From Gulosibacter chungangensis (lineage in GTDB: Bacteria > Actinomycetota > Actinomycetes > Actinomycetales > Microbacteriaceae), in contig NZ_WBKB01000002.1 of the NCBI RefSeq assembly GCF_008831155.1, forward strand, positions 124,001 to 188,000: a stretch of 64,000 nucleotides of DNA, in the 5' to 3' direction. Both the position numbers and the translations under genes were made by a program. Below are positions 46,743 through 55,373 of this stretch, piece by piece; the first letter of the stretch is position 1, and each line of letters begins with the position of its first letter. Under the pieces are notes generated by a model, which searched no databases, had not been told where the DNA came from, and worked only from the letters and a program-made list of their open reading frames with translations.

Positions 46743-48823
46743 CGGGTTCAACGCGCCGTGCTGCCCGACTCGTCGACCACGACGGGCATCTCGCGACCCG
46801 CTGCATCACCTTCGTGGGCGCGGGACCGCGGACAGCGGGCGTTGTTGAGCGGCTTGTCGCCAGTCAGGCAGAGATTGATCAACGACCGCTGATTTTGCAC
46901 CTGATTGACCCCTATCCGCCGGGCGCCGGTCGGATTTGGCGGGATGACCAGTCGGGTCTGTTGACGCTGAACTCGATGGCCTGCGACGTCACGATGTTCA
47001 CGGACGAGTCCTGCACGATTGATGGTCCCGTCGTGAACGGACCCGACCTGGCGACGTGGGCAAAAGAAGTGCGCGAGGGGCGCATCCGTAATATCGACAT
47101 TGACCCGATTGCCGATCCGGAACTCGCGGAAGAACTGCAATCGCTCACCCCGACCAGCTTTCCCACTCGACGCTTGCATGAGCGTTATATGACCTGGTTC
47201 CTCGAGCAGGCCGTAGACAGGCTCAGCGAGGGGTCGAAGGTGATGTGGCACCGGGAAGAGGTCGTCCAAGTTGCCGATGACGCTTCTGGTGCACAGGTTG
47301 TCACGCTCTCGAATGGTGACCAGCTCACCACCGATCTGGTGATCTACTCCTTCGGTCACCTCGGGAGTGAAGTCACGGGTGAAGCACGCTACTTCAGCGA
47401 CTTTGCTGCCCTGAAAGGTTCGCTATATCTGCCACCTTCCTACACCGCCGATATTGACCTGGGTGGCTTTGAACCGGGCTCCGAGGTGATCGTCCGCGGC
47501 CTCGGACTCGTCGGGATTGACCTGATGGTGCTCCTCACCCTCGGTCGGGGTGGGAAATTCGTGCGCAATGACGACGGGGTACTCGAATACCGGCCCTCGG
47601 GACACGAACCGAAGCTGCTGTTCGGGTCACGACGGGGGGTTCCCTATCGCTCCAAGGTGTCATCCAGCCCACGGGGTGCGAAATACACCCCACGCTATTT
47701 TGATGCGGATGTCGCGAGGCAAGTCGCCGAATCAACTCCGGGACTGGACTTCAGCGACCATATTTATCCACTCATCCGACGCGAAGTGCTGCACGCGTAC
47801 TACCTCGAACTGTTCACCGGGTCACCGGATCGAGTCGCCATCGAGTGGGCGGAATTCCTGGTGGGACTCGATAGCCTCGACCTCGACGGTGATGAATATG
47901 CGGCGTTGACCGAGCGGGCTATTCCGGACCCGGCGGACCGTATGGACCTCGGTCACTTCGACCGTCCGCTCGCGGGTGTCCGCCTGGGATCGGCGGATGC
48001 GCTGCAACAGTGGATGCGGGAATACATCCTGCACAATCTCGAGCGCAGCACGAATCCGCGGTATTCCGAGATGCAAGCACTCTTTAATGGGCTGCTCTAC
48101 GCATACATGGCTGCATCCGAGATCGCGACATCGCCGAACTGGGATCCCACTTCATTCGCGCGCGAATACCAGCGACGCTGGTACAAGTTCTTCAGCTATA
48201 TTGCCTCCGGCCCGCCACCCGAACGGCTAGAACAGCTGCATGCGCTTTCCGAAGCGGGTGTCGTCGAGTTCCTTGGCGCCGGGGTGCTGGTCTCGGCGGA
48301 TAATGAGACCGGTGAATTTGTCGCGAAGAGCGCGACAATTCCCGGCGAGCGACGCACCCGCGCGCTCGTGGATGCGTGGCTGCCGGAAGCGAGTGTCGAA
48401 CACACCGACTCGCGAGTGCTGCGTGACCTATTGGAATCCGGTGCGGGGCGTGAACAAAGAGTTGCTTCGATCGGCAACGGTCTTGTCGAAGTTCGCATCT
48501 CAGACTCGCGCGTGATCCGCAAAGGCGGGGGAGTGCATCCTCGTCGTTTCGCGGTCGGCCCCGGCACGAGTCGGCCGAACGCGGGTGCCTTCTCGCGTCC
48601 GAATATCAACGCATTGGCATTCAGAGAATGGGACGCCCTAGCGAGAGCAATACTTACGGAACTGCGAAGTATTCGCGACGCTGCTGGTACTCCGGAGACC
48701 ACACCGGGAGGGCAGGAACGTACGTCCGAGGGGAGTACGGACACCAACGATCTCGAATCAGCGTTTGATTCCGCGGCATACTACAGTCCCGAAGGTGATG
48801 TAGAGGACCTCATTCCTCGCTGA
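46739..48823 (+). CDS. FAD/NAD(P)-binding protein, large
   Basis: 694 residues, last gene of the operon, overlapping the previous one by 4 bp. The N-terminal dinucleotide fold is ITFVGAGPRTAGVVERL, with HLIDPYPPGAGRIWRDDQSGLLTLNSMACDVTMF, a pattern of the FAD-NAD(P)-binding family (PF13454 type), and near residue 250 a second nucleotide-binding stretch (VIVRGLGLVGIDLMVLLTLGRGGKF). The C-terminal third (SRPNAGAFSRPNINALAFREWDALARAI) is conserved in related proteins of this kind. No function is assigned to the family. It could supply reduced flavin or be the third oxidising enzyme of the pathway; both are inferences. A stem-loop follows at 48844-48884. Confidence 0.72.
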   Translation: MTGSTRRAARLVDHDGHLATRCITFVGAGPRTAGVVERLVASQAEIDQRPLILHLIDPYPPGAGRIWRDDQSGLLTLNSMACDVTMFTDESCTIDGPVVNGPDLATWAKEVREGRIRNIDIDPIADPELAEELQSLTPTSFPTRRLHERYMTWFLEQAVDRLSEGSKVMWHREEVVQVADDASGAQVVTLSNGDQLTTDLVIYSFGHLGSEVTGEARYFSDFAALKGSLYLPPSYTADIDLGGFEPGSEVIVRGLGLVGIDLMVLLTLGRGGKFVRNDDGVLEYRPSGHEPKLLFGSRRGVPYRSKVSSSPRGAKYTPRYFDADVARQVAESTPGLDFSDHIYPLIRREVLHAYYLELFTGSPDRVAIEWAEFLVGLDSLDLDGDEYAALTERAIPDPADRMDLGHFDRPLAGVRLGSADALQQWMREYILHNLERSTNPRYSEMQALFNGLLYAYMAASEIATSPNWDPTSFAREYQRRWYKFFSYIASGPPPERLEQLHALSEAGVVEFLGAGVLVSADNETGEFVAKSATIPGERRTRALVDAWLPEASVEHTDSRVLRDLLESGAGREQRVASIGNGLVEVRISDSRVIRKGGGVHPRRFAVGPGTSRPNAGAFSRPNINALAFREWDALARAILTELRSIRDAAGTPETTPGGQERTSEGSTDTNDLESAFDSAAYYSPEGDVEDLIPR

Positions 48824-48843
48824 CCCGTGCCTGAACGGCGGGA

Positions 48844-48884
48844 GCATCCTGTGAGGAAGGACCGGGTTCGGTCTTGCAGGATGC
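48844..48884 (+). terminator. Stem-loop after the import/oxidation operon
   Basis: Outer arms GCATCCTG (48844-48851) and CAGGATGC (48877-48884) are perfectly paired, and inside are AGGACCG (48858-48864) with CGGTCTT (48869-48875). There is no T-run. The right arm ends 6 bp before the -10 box of the next gene. Confidence 0.5.
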
Positions 48885-48890
48885 CAGCCG

Positions 48891-48903
48891 TAGGCTAAGG
48901 CGC
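48891..48903 (+). promoter_or_regulatory. Putative leaderless promoter of the M20 peptidase gene
   Basis: TAGGCT at 48891-48896 is 7 nt before ATG 48904, the distance expected between a -10 box and the transcription start. The mRNA would then begin at or next to the start codon. Confidence 0.5.
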
Positions 48904-50298
48904 ATGAGTGAATCTGAGAACGTCTCGATTGGTGACCAGCTCCGCGACCGTGTCCAACTCGGTATGCCCGGTGTGGTCCGCCGATTGAGTGAGCTTGTGC
49001 GCATCCCCTCGGTGAGTTGGGATGACTTTGACCGGGCCGAGGTGCAGCGCAGTGCCGAAGCCGTGCGAGAGCTCTTTGCCGCCACCGAGCTTTTCGACGA
49101 AGTGACAATCCACCAGTATGAGGATGCAGACGGTCGACTCGGCCAGCCGGCCGTCCTCGCGCACCGCGATCCGCTGCCGGGGTATCCAACAGTGTTGCTG
49201 TACGCGCATCACGACGTCCAGCCTCCGGGGGATGCGGAGAAATGGCAGACACCGATCTTCGAACCCACCGTGATTGGCGATCGCCTCTACGGTCGCGGTG
49301 CGAGCGATGATAAAGCGGGCATTTTGGTGCACGTCGGCGCCCTGGAATCGTTGCGAGATGTCCTTGAAGCGCGACAGGAACCCTTCGGCATTGGCGTATC
49401 CATTCTGATTGAAGGCGAAGAAGAAAACGGATCCCGCAGTTTCTCGCGTTTCCTTGAGGAGCACCGCCGGGAACTTGAAGCCGACTACATCATCGTCGCC
49501 GATAGCGACAATGCGAGCCCCGAGACACCCTCACTGACCGTGGCATTGCGGGGCAACGTTACGTTTAACCTCACGGTCCGAACACTTCGCCATGCCTCGC
49601 ATTCGGGTATGTATGGCGGACTCGCACCGGACGCCATGCTTGCGACGATCCAACTTCTGAACACGCTGTGGGACGAGCAAGGCGCCACTGCCGTGGCCGG
49701 GCTCGAGAGCCATGAGGCAACCGTGCCGGATGCGGATGAAGCGCAATTGCTTGCGGAGGCCGGGGTGATTGGTGGGCAACTGGTCGGTCAGGGACCGCTG
49801 AACTCCCGGATGTGGTACCAACCAGCGATTACCGTGACGGGCATTGACGCACCCAACGTGGCTAATGCATCCAACACCCTCTTACCGGAAGTGCGTGTGC
49901 GTATCTCTGCTCGAGTAGCACCCGGGCAGCCCGCGCGGGAATTTGCGGATGCACTCTTGGCACACCTTCGCGCACACGCACCGTTTGGTGCCGAACTTGA
50001 AATCGACTCGCTTGATATCGGCGAACCTTTCCTCGTGGATGCGCAGGGTGAAGGTGTTGCCCGGATGCTCACGGCGCTTGGGGAAGCGTGGGACACGACT
50101 CCGGTCGAAGCCGGCATCGGCGGATCCATTCCGATGATCTCCGAATTGATGGCACGGTTTCCCGCCGCACAGGTACTCGTCACCGGCGTAGAAGATCCGG
50201 GAACCAAGGCGCATTCACCAAACGAATCACAGCATCTTGGGGTGCTCCGGCGTGCAATCGAGGCAGAAGCGAGATTTCTTGCGAGCCACCTCAAGTAG
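48904..50298 (+). CDS. M20 family metallopeptidase (dipeptidase)
   Basis: Zinc-dependent cytoplasmic dipeptidase/deacylase. Metal-site motifs are VLLYAHHDVQPPGD near residue 100 (HxD), YGRGASDDKAG, the catalytic EGEEENGS near 175, and ADSDNASPETPSLTVALRG; the dimerisation domain inserts with LRHASHSGMYGG, and the last metal ligand is in HSPNE near the C-terminus. 464 residues. The frame is open to a TTG at 48874, but ATG 48904 is favoured by the closely preceding -10 box. The gene is separated from the DUF3043 gene by the 9.7-kb operon. Confidence 0.9.
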   Translation: MSESENVSIGDQLRDRVQLGMPGVVRRLSELVRIPSVSWDDFDRAEVQRSAEAVRELFAATELFDEVTIHQYEDADGRLGQPAVLAHRDPLPGYPTVLLYAHHDVQPPGDAEKWQTPIFEPTVIGDRLYGRGASDDKAGILVHVGALESLRDVLEARQEPFGIGVSILIEGEEENGSRSFSRFLEEHRRELEADYIIVADSDNASPETPSLTVALRGNVTFNLTVRTLRHASHSGMYGGLAPDAMLATIQLLNTLWDEQGATAVAGLESHEATVPDADEAQLLAEAGVIGGQLVGQGPLNSRMWYQPAITVTGIDAPNVANASNTLLPEVRVRISARVAPGQPAREFADALLAHLRAHAPFGAELEIDSLDIGEPFLVDAQGEGVARMLTALGEAWDTTPVEAGIGGSIPMISELMARFPAAQVLVTGVEDPGTKAHSPNESQHLGVLRRAIEAEARFLASHLK

Positions 50299-50414
50299 TG
50301 AGGATCGCCCGATTGCAGCAGTCCGCTGCGGAAGAATTCGGCAATTGGTGGAATAATTTCCTGCGAGTCGGCGTTGAGGCGAAGACGACGCACGAACGTG
50401 TCGAGGACTGTTGA
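50298..50414 (+). CDS. Possible small protein, 38 residues
   Basis: A GTG that shares one base with the M20 stop (TAGTG) opens a frame of 38 residues with two adjacent tryptophans (EEFGNWWNNFLRVGVEA), ending 12 bp before the erpA ATG. The overlap would permit translational coupling. I recognise no family, and a frame this short may be chance. Confidence 0.25.
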   Translation: MRIARLQQSAAEEFGNWWNNFLRVGVEAKTTHERVEDC

Positions 50415-50426
50415 TGAGGAGGAACC

Positions 50427-50792
50427 ATGACGACTGCGCTGAACGGCATTACCGTCACTGAAAACAGCCACAATGTGACGCTTACCCAGGCTGCGGTGGA
50501 CAAGGTGAAGGCACTGCTGAACCAGGAGGGCCGCTATGATCTGCGCCTGCGCGTAGCAGTGCAGCCCGGTGGCTGTTCCGGTCTGATTTACCAGCTCTAT
50601 TTCGACGAGCGCGAGTTGGAAAACGACGCGAGCGTCGACTTCGACGGCGTCGAACTCATCATTGACGAGATGAGCATCCCGTATCTGGACGGTGCGTCGA
50701 TCGATTTTTCCGACACGATCGAAAAGCAGGGCTTCAACATTGACAATCCCAATGCCGGCGGGAGCTGTGCCTGCGGTGATTCGTTCCACTAA
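50427..50792 (+). CDS. erpA: Iron-sulfur cluster insertion protein ErpA (HesB/IscA type)
   Basis: A-type carrier that delivers Fe-S clusters to target proteins. 121 residues with the three conserved cysteines: one in QPGGCSGLIYQL near residue 48 and two in GGSCACGDSF at the C-terminus. GAGGAGGAACC gives an excellent ribosome-binding site. The Rieske protein and quinol oxidase genes downstream are possible clients. Followed by a GC-rich hairpin. Confidence 0.92.
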   Translation: MTTALNGITVTENSHNVTLTQAAVDKVKALLNQEGRYDLRLRVAVQPGGCSGLIYQLYFDERELENDASVDFDGVELIIDEMSIPYLDGASIDFSDTIEKQGFNIDNPNAGGSCACGDSFH

Positions 50793-50832
50793 AGCTATCG
50801 ATCCCCGTCCCTTCGCGGACGACAGTGGCGTC

Positions 50833-50872
50833 AGTGCGGCGCTCACATCCTGCTGGGTGTGGGCGCCGCACT
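50833..50872 (+). terminator. Hairpin terminator after erpA
   Basis: Perfect arms AGTGCGGCGC (50833-50842) and GCGCCGCACT (50863-50872), with additional pairing CACA/TGTG inside. It has only a short T-run (CTTTCC). Confidence 0.7.
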
Positions 50873-50938
50873 GCTTTCCGAAAGACCCCTTGCAGTCAGT
50901 GAACTATTTGGTGAAACACGCCACGCGGGCTTTGCCGA

Positions 50939-50970
50939 TTGACAAGCGAGTGTCGGAATAGGGCTACACT
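50939..50970 (+). promoter_or_regulatory. Probable promoter of the ctaC operon
   Basis: A consensus TTGACA (50939-50944) and TACACT (50965-50970) are present, 37 nt before the start codon of ctaC. The spacer of 20 nt is longer than the usual 17-18, so the pair may not act together or the promoter may need an activator. Confidence 0.45.
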
Positions 50971-51007
50971 GGGAATCGTCTGTATGCGTCTTCTCGAAAG
51001 GTCCAAC

Positions 51008-51928
51008 GTGCGGAAGAACCACCGTAAAAAGTGGACAGCGCTCTCGTTGAGCGGTGTCCTAGCGCTCGTGCTCTCTGGATGCACGGCTCAGGAACTCAAT
51101 GGCTACATGCCTGGCCTTCCGGGTACGACCGACGTCGGTGACATGACTGCTACCTTCTGGGTGAACTCCTGGGTAGTCCTGTTGGCAATCGGTTTCTTTG
51201 TCTGGGGCCTCATCATTTGGGCGACGGTTGTGTACCGCCGCCGGAAGAATGAGGTGGGTCTTCCCGTCCAGATGCGCTACCACATGCCGATTGAAATCCT
51301 CTTCACGGTTATCCCGGTTGTGCTGGTGGGTGGCTTCTTCGCCTTCACCGCACGCGACCAGGCCATCGTGGAGGACAACTGGGCTGCTGACGAGCTTGAC
51401 GTGCGCATTGAGGTGTACGGCAAGCAGTGGGCTTGGGACTTCAACTACCTCGAGGTTGAAGGCTCGCAGTACGACGGCGACGTCTACTACCAGGGTGTTC
51501 AGGCAGTCGAACTTCGTGACGCAGAGGGTAAGACGACCGGTGAAGTTGACTACGGTCAGCTCCCCACTCTCTATGTACCCGTGGGCGCGAACGTGACGCT
51601 CGACCTCAAGTCGCGCGACGTTGCTCACTCCTTCTGGGTTCCTGAATTCAACTACAAGGAAGACACCATCCCGGGCAAGACGAACGAATTCTCTTTCGTC
51701 GCCGAGCGCGAGGGCGTGTACATCGGCAAGTGCGCCGAGCTCTGTGGTGAATACCACTCGATGATGCTCTTCCAGGTCGAGGTTGTCTCGGAAGCCGAGT
51801 ACAACGACTACATCCAGTCGCTCCGTGACCAGGGCAACACGGGCGCACGCGGTGACGAATACAACCGCGAACTTGACAACCCGGGCACCAGCGTCCCGGT
51901 CATCCAGCATGAAGAAGAAGAGCACTAG
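51008..51928 (+). CDS. ctaC: Cytochrome c oxidase (aa3) subunit II
   Basis: CuA-bearing subunit that takes electrons from the diheme cytochrome QcrC. A lipoprotein signal peptide ends in LVLSGC (Cys25), then two transmembrane helices (residues about 45-70 and 90-112). The periplasmic cupredoxin domain has W-rich electron entry ([10 protein letters not shown]) and the CuA ligands in HSFWVPEF and [14 protein letters not shown] choose GTG 51008, preceded by GAAAGG, over ATG 50984. 306 residues. It heads the ctaC-ctaD-ctaF operon. Confidence 0.94.
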   Translation: MRKNHRKKWTALSLSGVLALVLSGCTAQELNGYMPGLPGTTDVGDMTATFWVNSWVVLLAIGFFVWGLIIWATVVYRRRKNEVGLPVQMRYHMPIEILFTVIPVVLVGGFFAFTARDQAIVEDNWAADELDVRIEVYGKQWAWDFNYLEVEGSQYDGDVYYQGVQAVELRDAEGKTTGEVDYGQLPTLYVPVGANVTLDLKSRDVAHSFWVPEFNYKEDTIPGKTNEFSFVAEREGVYIGKCAELCGEYHSMMLFQVEVVSEAEYNDYIQSLRDQGNTGARGDEYNRELDNPGTSVPVIQHEEEEH

Positions 51929-51939
51929 GGCAGGGTGAA

Positions 51940-53658
51940 ATGACTTCTACATTGAATAGACCTGCTGCCGCTGGCTCCGAGCCAGTCGCAGAGCAGGACC
52001 TATCGGTCAACAAGACCGGTAGGAAGGGCAATCTGATTTTGAAGATGCTCACCACCACCGACCACAAGATGATCGGGTACATGTACTTCGTATCCTCGGT
52101 CGTGTGGTTCTGCATCGGTGGTGTGATGGCACTGCTTATCCGTGCGCAGCTCTTTGAGCCGGGCATGGAGCTCATCGCCAACAAGGAGCAGTACAACCAG
52201 CTGTTCACGATGCACGGCACGATCATGCTGCTGATGTTCGCGACTCCGCTGTTCTCGGGCTTTGCGAACGTCATGGTTCCGCTGCAGATCGGTACCGCCG
52301 ATGTCGCGTTCCCGCGACTGAACGCATTCGCATACTGGCTGTACTCCTTCGGTGCCGTCATCGCGGTGATGGGCTTCCTGACTCCGGCAGGTGCGGCGTC
52401 CTTCGGTTGGACCGCATACACGCCCCTGTCGCTATCGACCTACTCACCGGGCGTCGGCGGTGACCTGTGGATCGCCGGACTGGCGATGACCGGTTACGCC
52501 ACCATCTTCGGTGCGGTGAACTTCATCACGACCACGATCACGATGCGTGCTCCGGGTATGACCATGTGGCGTATGCCGGTCTTCACCTGGAACATTCTGA
52601 TCACCTCGATCCTCGTCCTGTTCGCATTCCCGGTGCTCACCGTGGCCTGGTTCGCGCTGCTGATGGACCGCGTGCTGTTGACCCATATTTATGACGTGGA
52701 TGCTGGCGGTGCGATCCTCTACCAGCACCTGTTCTGGTTCTTCGGCCACCCAGAGGTGTATGTGATCGCGCTACCGTTCTTCGGTATCGTGTCCGAGATC
52801 TTCCCGGTGTTTAGCCGGAAGCCGATCTTTGGGTACAAGACGCTGGTTCTGGCCACGATTTCGATTGCCGCGTTGTCTGCTTCGGTCTGGGCTCACCACA
52901 TGTACGTGACCGGTTCGGTGCTGCTGCCCTTCTTCGCTTTGATGACCATGCTCATCGCCGTGCCAACCGGTGTGAAGATCTTCAACTGGCTCGGTACGAT
53001 GTGGCGCGGTTCGATCACCTTCGAGACACCGATGCTGTGGTCGCTGGGCTTCATCGTGAGCTTCCTCTTCGGTGGTCTGACCGGTGTCATCCTGGCTTCG
53101 CCGATGCTCGACTTCCAAGTCTCTGACACCTACTTCGTAGTTGCGCACTTCCACTACGTGATCTTCGGTACCGTGGTATTCGCCATGTTCGCTGGCTTCT
53201 ATTTCTGGTGGCCAAAGTGGACCGGCAAGATGCTCAACGAAAGCCTCGGTAAGTGGCACTTCTGGTTGCTGTTCATCGGCTTCCACCTGACGTTCCTCGT
53301 CCAGCACTGGCTGGGTGTCATGGGTATGCCGCGTCGTTACTACACGTACCAGCCGGAAGATAACTTCACGTGGATGAACCAGGTGTCGACCATCGGTGCA
53401 ATCATCCTCGCGGTATCGATGATTCCGTTCTTCTTGAACGTCTTCCTGACGCACACCCGTGGCAAGAAGGTGACCGTGAATGACCCGTGGGGCTACGGTG
53501 GCTCGCTCGAATGGGCGACCAGCTGCCCGCCGCCGCGTCACAACTTCACGTCGATCCCGCGCATCCGCTCGGAGCGTCCGGCATTCGACCTCAACCACCC
53601 GGAGTACTCGGCACCTGGCGCACACGATGAGCCGGTAGCTGTTGGCGGAAAGGCATAA
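51940..53658 (+). CDS. ctaD: Cytochrome c oxidase (aa3) subunit I
   Basis: Catalytic subunit reducing O2 at the heme a3-CuB centre. Twelve hydrophobic segments; the heme a ligand in [10 protein letters not shown], the CuB His and cross-linked Tyr in [12 protein letters not shown], the HH pair in VWAHHMYV and the second set in [15 protein letters not shown]. 572 residues. It follows ctaC by 11 bp. Together with QcrCAB it forms the bcc-aa3 supercomplex of actinobacteria. Confidence 0.97.
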   Translation: MTSTLNRPAAAGSEPVAEQDLSVNKTGRKGNLILKMLTTTDHKMIGYMYFVSSVVWFCIGGVMALLIRAQLFEPGMELIANKEQYNQLFTMHGTIMLLMFATPLFSGFANVMVPLQIGTADVAFPRLNAFAYWLYSFGAVIAVMGFLTPAGAASFGWTAYTPLSLSTYSPGVGGDLWIAGLAMTGYATIFGAVNFITTTITMRAPGMTMWRMPVFTWNILITSILVLFAFPVLTVAWFALLMDRVLLTHIYDVDAGGAILYQHLFWFFGHPEVYVIALPFFGIVSEIFPVFSRKPIFGYKTLVLATISIAALSASVWAHHMYVTGSVLLPFFALMTMLIAVPTGVKIFNWLGTMWRGSITFETPMLWSLGFIVSFLFGGLTGVILASPMLDFQVSDTYFVVAHFHYVIFGTVVFAMFAGFYFWWPKWTGKMLNESLGKWHFWLLFIGFHLTFLVQHWLGVMGMPRRYYTYQPEDNFTWMNQVSTIGAIILAVSMIPFFLNVFLTHTRGKKVTVNDPWGYGGSLEWATSCPPPRHNFTSIPRIRSERPAFDLNHPEYSAPGAHDEPVAVGGKA

Positions 53659-53667
53659 CGACTTACC

Positions 53668-54084
53668 ATGCGTACAATTCGCAATATGCTCTGGGCGCTT
53701 ACCGCCTTCTATCTGATCATGACCGTCGCCTATGCGGTATGGACTTCGATTGATGGAAACCCGGAATGGGTTGGTATTGTCGCCTTCTTCCTGATGACGC
53801 TGTTCAGCGCCTTCATCGCGTTCTACATGGGCTTTGAGAACAAGCCCTTCGCGAAGAAGCAACTTCCGGAAGACCGTGAGGATGCTGAAATTGCCGACGC
53901 CGATGAAGACCTCGGATTCTTCATGCCGCACACCATGTGGCCGTTCATCACGGCTGCAGCGGTTGCTGGAGTCTTTTGGAGCATCGCTGTTGGCTGGTGG
54001 CCGATCTTCTGGTTCATTCCGTTCGCGGTTGTGGGCCTGCTCGGTTGGATGTTTGAAACCTACCGAGGCAAGTTCGGCCACTAG
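53668..54084 (+). CDS. ctaF: Cytochrome c oxidase subunit IV (actinobacterial)
   Basis: 138-residue small subunit typical of actinobacterial aa3 oxidase, with four hydrophobic segments. It starts MRTIRNMLWALTAFYLIMTVAYAVW, with EWVGIVAFFLMTLFSAFIAFYMGFE, and ends in a helix pair around GWWPIFWFIPFAVVGLLGWMFETYRGKFGH. It is 10 bp after ctaD. Only 56 bp lie between its stop and the next start, entirely occupied by the dyad at 54104-54158. Confidence 0.92.
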   Translation: MRTIRNMLWALTAFYLIMTVAYAVWTSIDGNPEWVGIVAFFLMTLFSAFIAFYMGFENKPFAKKQLPEDREDAEIADADEDLGFFMPHTMWPFITAAAVAGVFWSIAVGWWPIFWFIPFAVVGLLGWMFETYRGKFGH

Positions 54085-54103
54085 GGTTTAGCCACTGCCA
54101 AAG

Positions 54104-54158
54104 AGGAGCCTGTTGGGACTCGTCGCATATACTCTGCGACATGTCCGAACAGGCTCCT
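54104..54158 (+). terminator. 55-bp near-perfect dyad: cta terminator overlapping the promoter and start of the AlkZ-like gene
   Basis: Left arm 54104-54127, right arm 54135-54158, with a 7-nt loop TATACTC. The arms pair over 24 positions with three mismatched positions. The loop is the -10 box (TATACT, 54128-54133) of the next gene, and its ATG (54141) lies in the right arm. Transcripts from the cta operon would fold this into a hairpin, with three T behind it. Transcripts starting at 54141 would not contain the left arm. Confidence 0.8.
54128..54140 (+). promoter_or_regulatory. Leaderless promoter of the AlkZ-like gene
   Basis: TATACT, one change from the -10 consensus, is 7 nt before ATG 54141. 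No ribosome-binding site is present, in line with a leaderless message. The box is the loop of the surrounding dyad. Confidence 0.65.
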
Positions 54159-55265
54159 TTGGCGTTCCAAGACCTCGTGAGCCATCGGCTCCTATCCCAG
54201 GGACTCGTATCGCCCACTGCGTCGCAAACCCCGCTGCAGGCCGCCGAACGGCTCGCTTGCACGCAGGGACAACACCTGGGCGGAGTCATTGCTGCCCTGG
54301 CCCTACGAAGTGGCGGCAACCCCACAGATGTGGTCGCCGCCTTTGACTCTGCCCATATCGTCCGCGCGTATCCGATGCGTGGCACCGTGTTCGCCGTTCC
54401 CGCAGCCGATGTGCAGTGGATGAGTGCAATAGCCGGTACCCGGTCGGTCCGCGCGGCCACCCGCAGGCGCATCGAACTCGGACTCACTGATGAGTATCTC
54501 GGCAGGATCAAAGAAGCGATCCTCCGGTTACTGGCGGAAGCGCCCGAGGGCGCGCTTTCCCGCGGCGAATTGAGTGACGGCCTCGAACAGAGCGGAACCC
54601 TACTCAACGCGGCACAGCGATATCACGTGCTGTTCACGCTGATCGCCTCCGGAACGTTGGTCTATGGCCCGCTGCGGGGGCGCGAGCATCTTGTGGTGAG
54701 CGCTGCCGATTGGTTGCCGGCGTCAGGAACCCTCGAAGCTCGGTTTAACGGCGATGAGCTAGCTGCCACTGCTGAATGGCTGCGTCGCTATCTCGTCGGC
54801 CACGGGCCTGCCACACTGCGAGATTTTGCGTGGTGGACGAAGCTGCCGCTGGGGCAGGTTCGAAAGGCAATGAATACTTTCCTGGGTGGTGCGGAGCTGG
54901 AGCATTATGGACTGAACGCCGCAGGCGAGCCGCTGTGGGGCGCTGGCGGATTGACTCCGTATGTAGAACAGAACCACGCTGCAATCGCCGCTGCGAGGCT
55001 CCTGCCGCCGTTTGATGAGCTGCTGCTGGGATATCAGGACCGCAGCGCCATAGTCTCGGACGACCACCACCGCAAAATCGATACGGCTCGCAACGGTGTT
55101 TTTAAACCCGTGGTGTATGCCAACGGCAGGATCGTGGCTACCTGGGGGAGCGAAGGATCTGGAAAAAACCGGCGACTCGTGGTTCGGCCATTTGAGAAAC
55201 CCCTGTCCAAAGCTGCCATGCGGACGCTGGAACGCGCCTTTCTCAACTATCCGGAACGTCGCTAG
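54141..55265 (+). CDS. Winged-helix DNA-binding protein of the AlkZ/YcaQ-related family
   Basis: 374 residues. The architecture is the HTH_42 (winged helix DNA-binding) family, whose members include the AlkZ glycosylases that open DNA interstrand crosslinks. TQGQHLGGVIAALALRSGG near residue 35 resembles the catalytic Q-x-Q segment of that family. AYPMRGTVFAVPAADVQWM, LSRGELSDGLEQSG (winged helix, about residue 135) and LGYQDRSAIV with the C-terminal RIVATW are typical. I infer a role in DNA repair; a plain regulator is the alternative. It lies between the two respiratory gene groups without a functional link. Confidence 0.72.
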   Translation: MSEQAPLAFQDLVSHRLLSQGLVSPTASQTPLQAAERLACTQGQHLGGVIAALALRSGGNPTDVVAAFDSAHIVRAYPMRGTVFAVPAADVQWMSAIAGTRSVRAATRRRIELGLTDEYLGRIKEAILRLLAEAPEGALSRGELSDGLEQSGTLLNAAQRYHVLFTLIASGTLVYGPLRGREHLVVSAADWLPASGTLEARFNGDELAATAEWLRRYLVGHGPATLRDFAWWTKLPLGQVRKAMNTFLGGAELEHYGLNAAGEPLWGAGGLTPYVEQNHAAIAAARLLPPFDELLLGYQDRSAIVSDDHHRKIDTARNGVFKPVVYANGRIVATWGSEGSGKNRRLVVRPFEKPLSKAAMRTLERAFLNYPERR

Positions 55266-55316
55266 TTCGCTCGTCGCTAGCACGCGCAGTGAACGAGTTG
55301 ACGTAAAAGGGAAAAG

Positions 55317-55348
55317 AATGAGGGCTCCGATAAATCGGAGCCCTCATT
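55317..55348. terminator. Bidirectional terminator between the AlkZ-like gene and qcrB
   Basis: A perfect 15-bp stem (55317-55331 with 55334-55348). On the minus strand it is followed by CTTTTCCCTTTTA, so it is a good intrinsic terminator for the ctaE-qcrCAB operon; on the plus side there is no T-run. Confidence 0.85.
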
Positions 55349-55373
55349 CGATACTTAGGTTGTCGGTAGACCG

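Noticed and set aside
50939-51007. CtaC starting at the TTG at 50939
   Set aside because: This TTG belongs to a TTGACA promoter-like element, and the signal peptide reads properly from GTG 51008.
52771-54081. Open frame of 436 codons antisense to ctaD and ctaF
   Set aside because: Its translation is rich in His, Glu, Arg and Gln, typical for the complement of membrane-protein codons; the sense genes are unmistakable.
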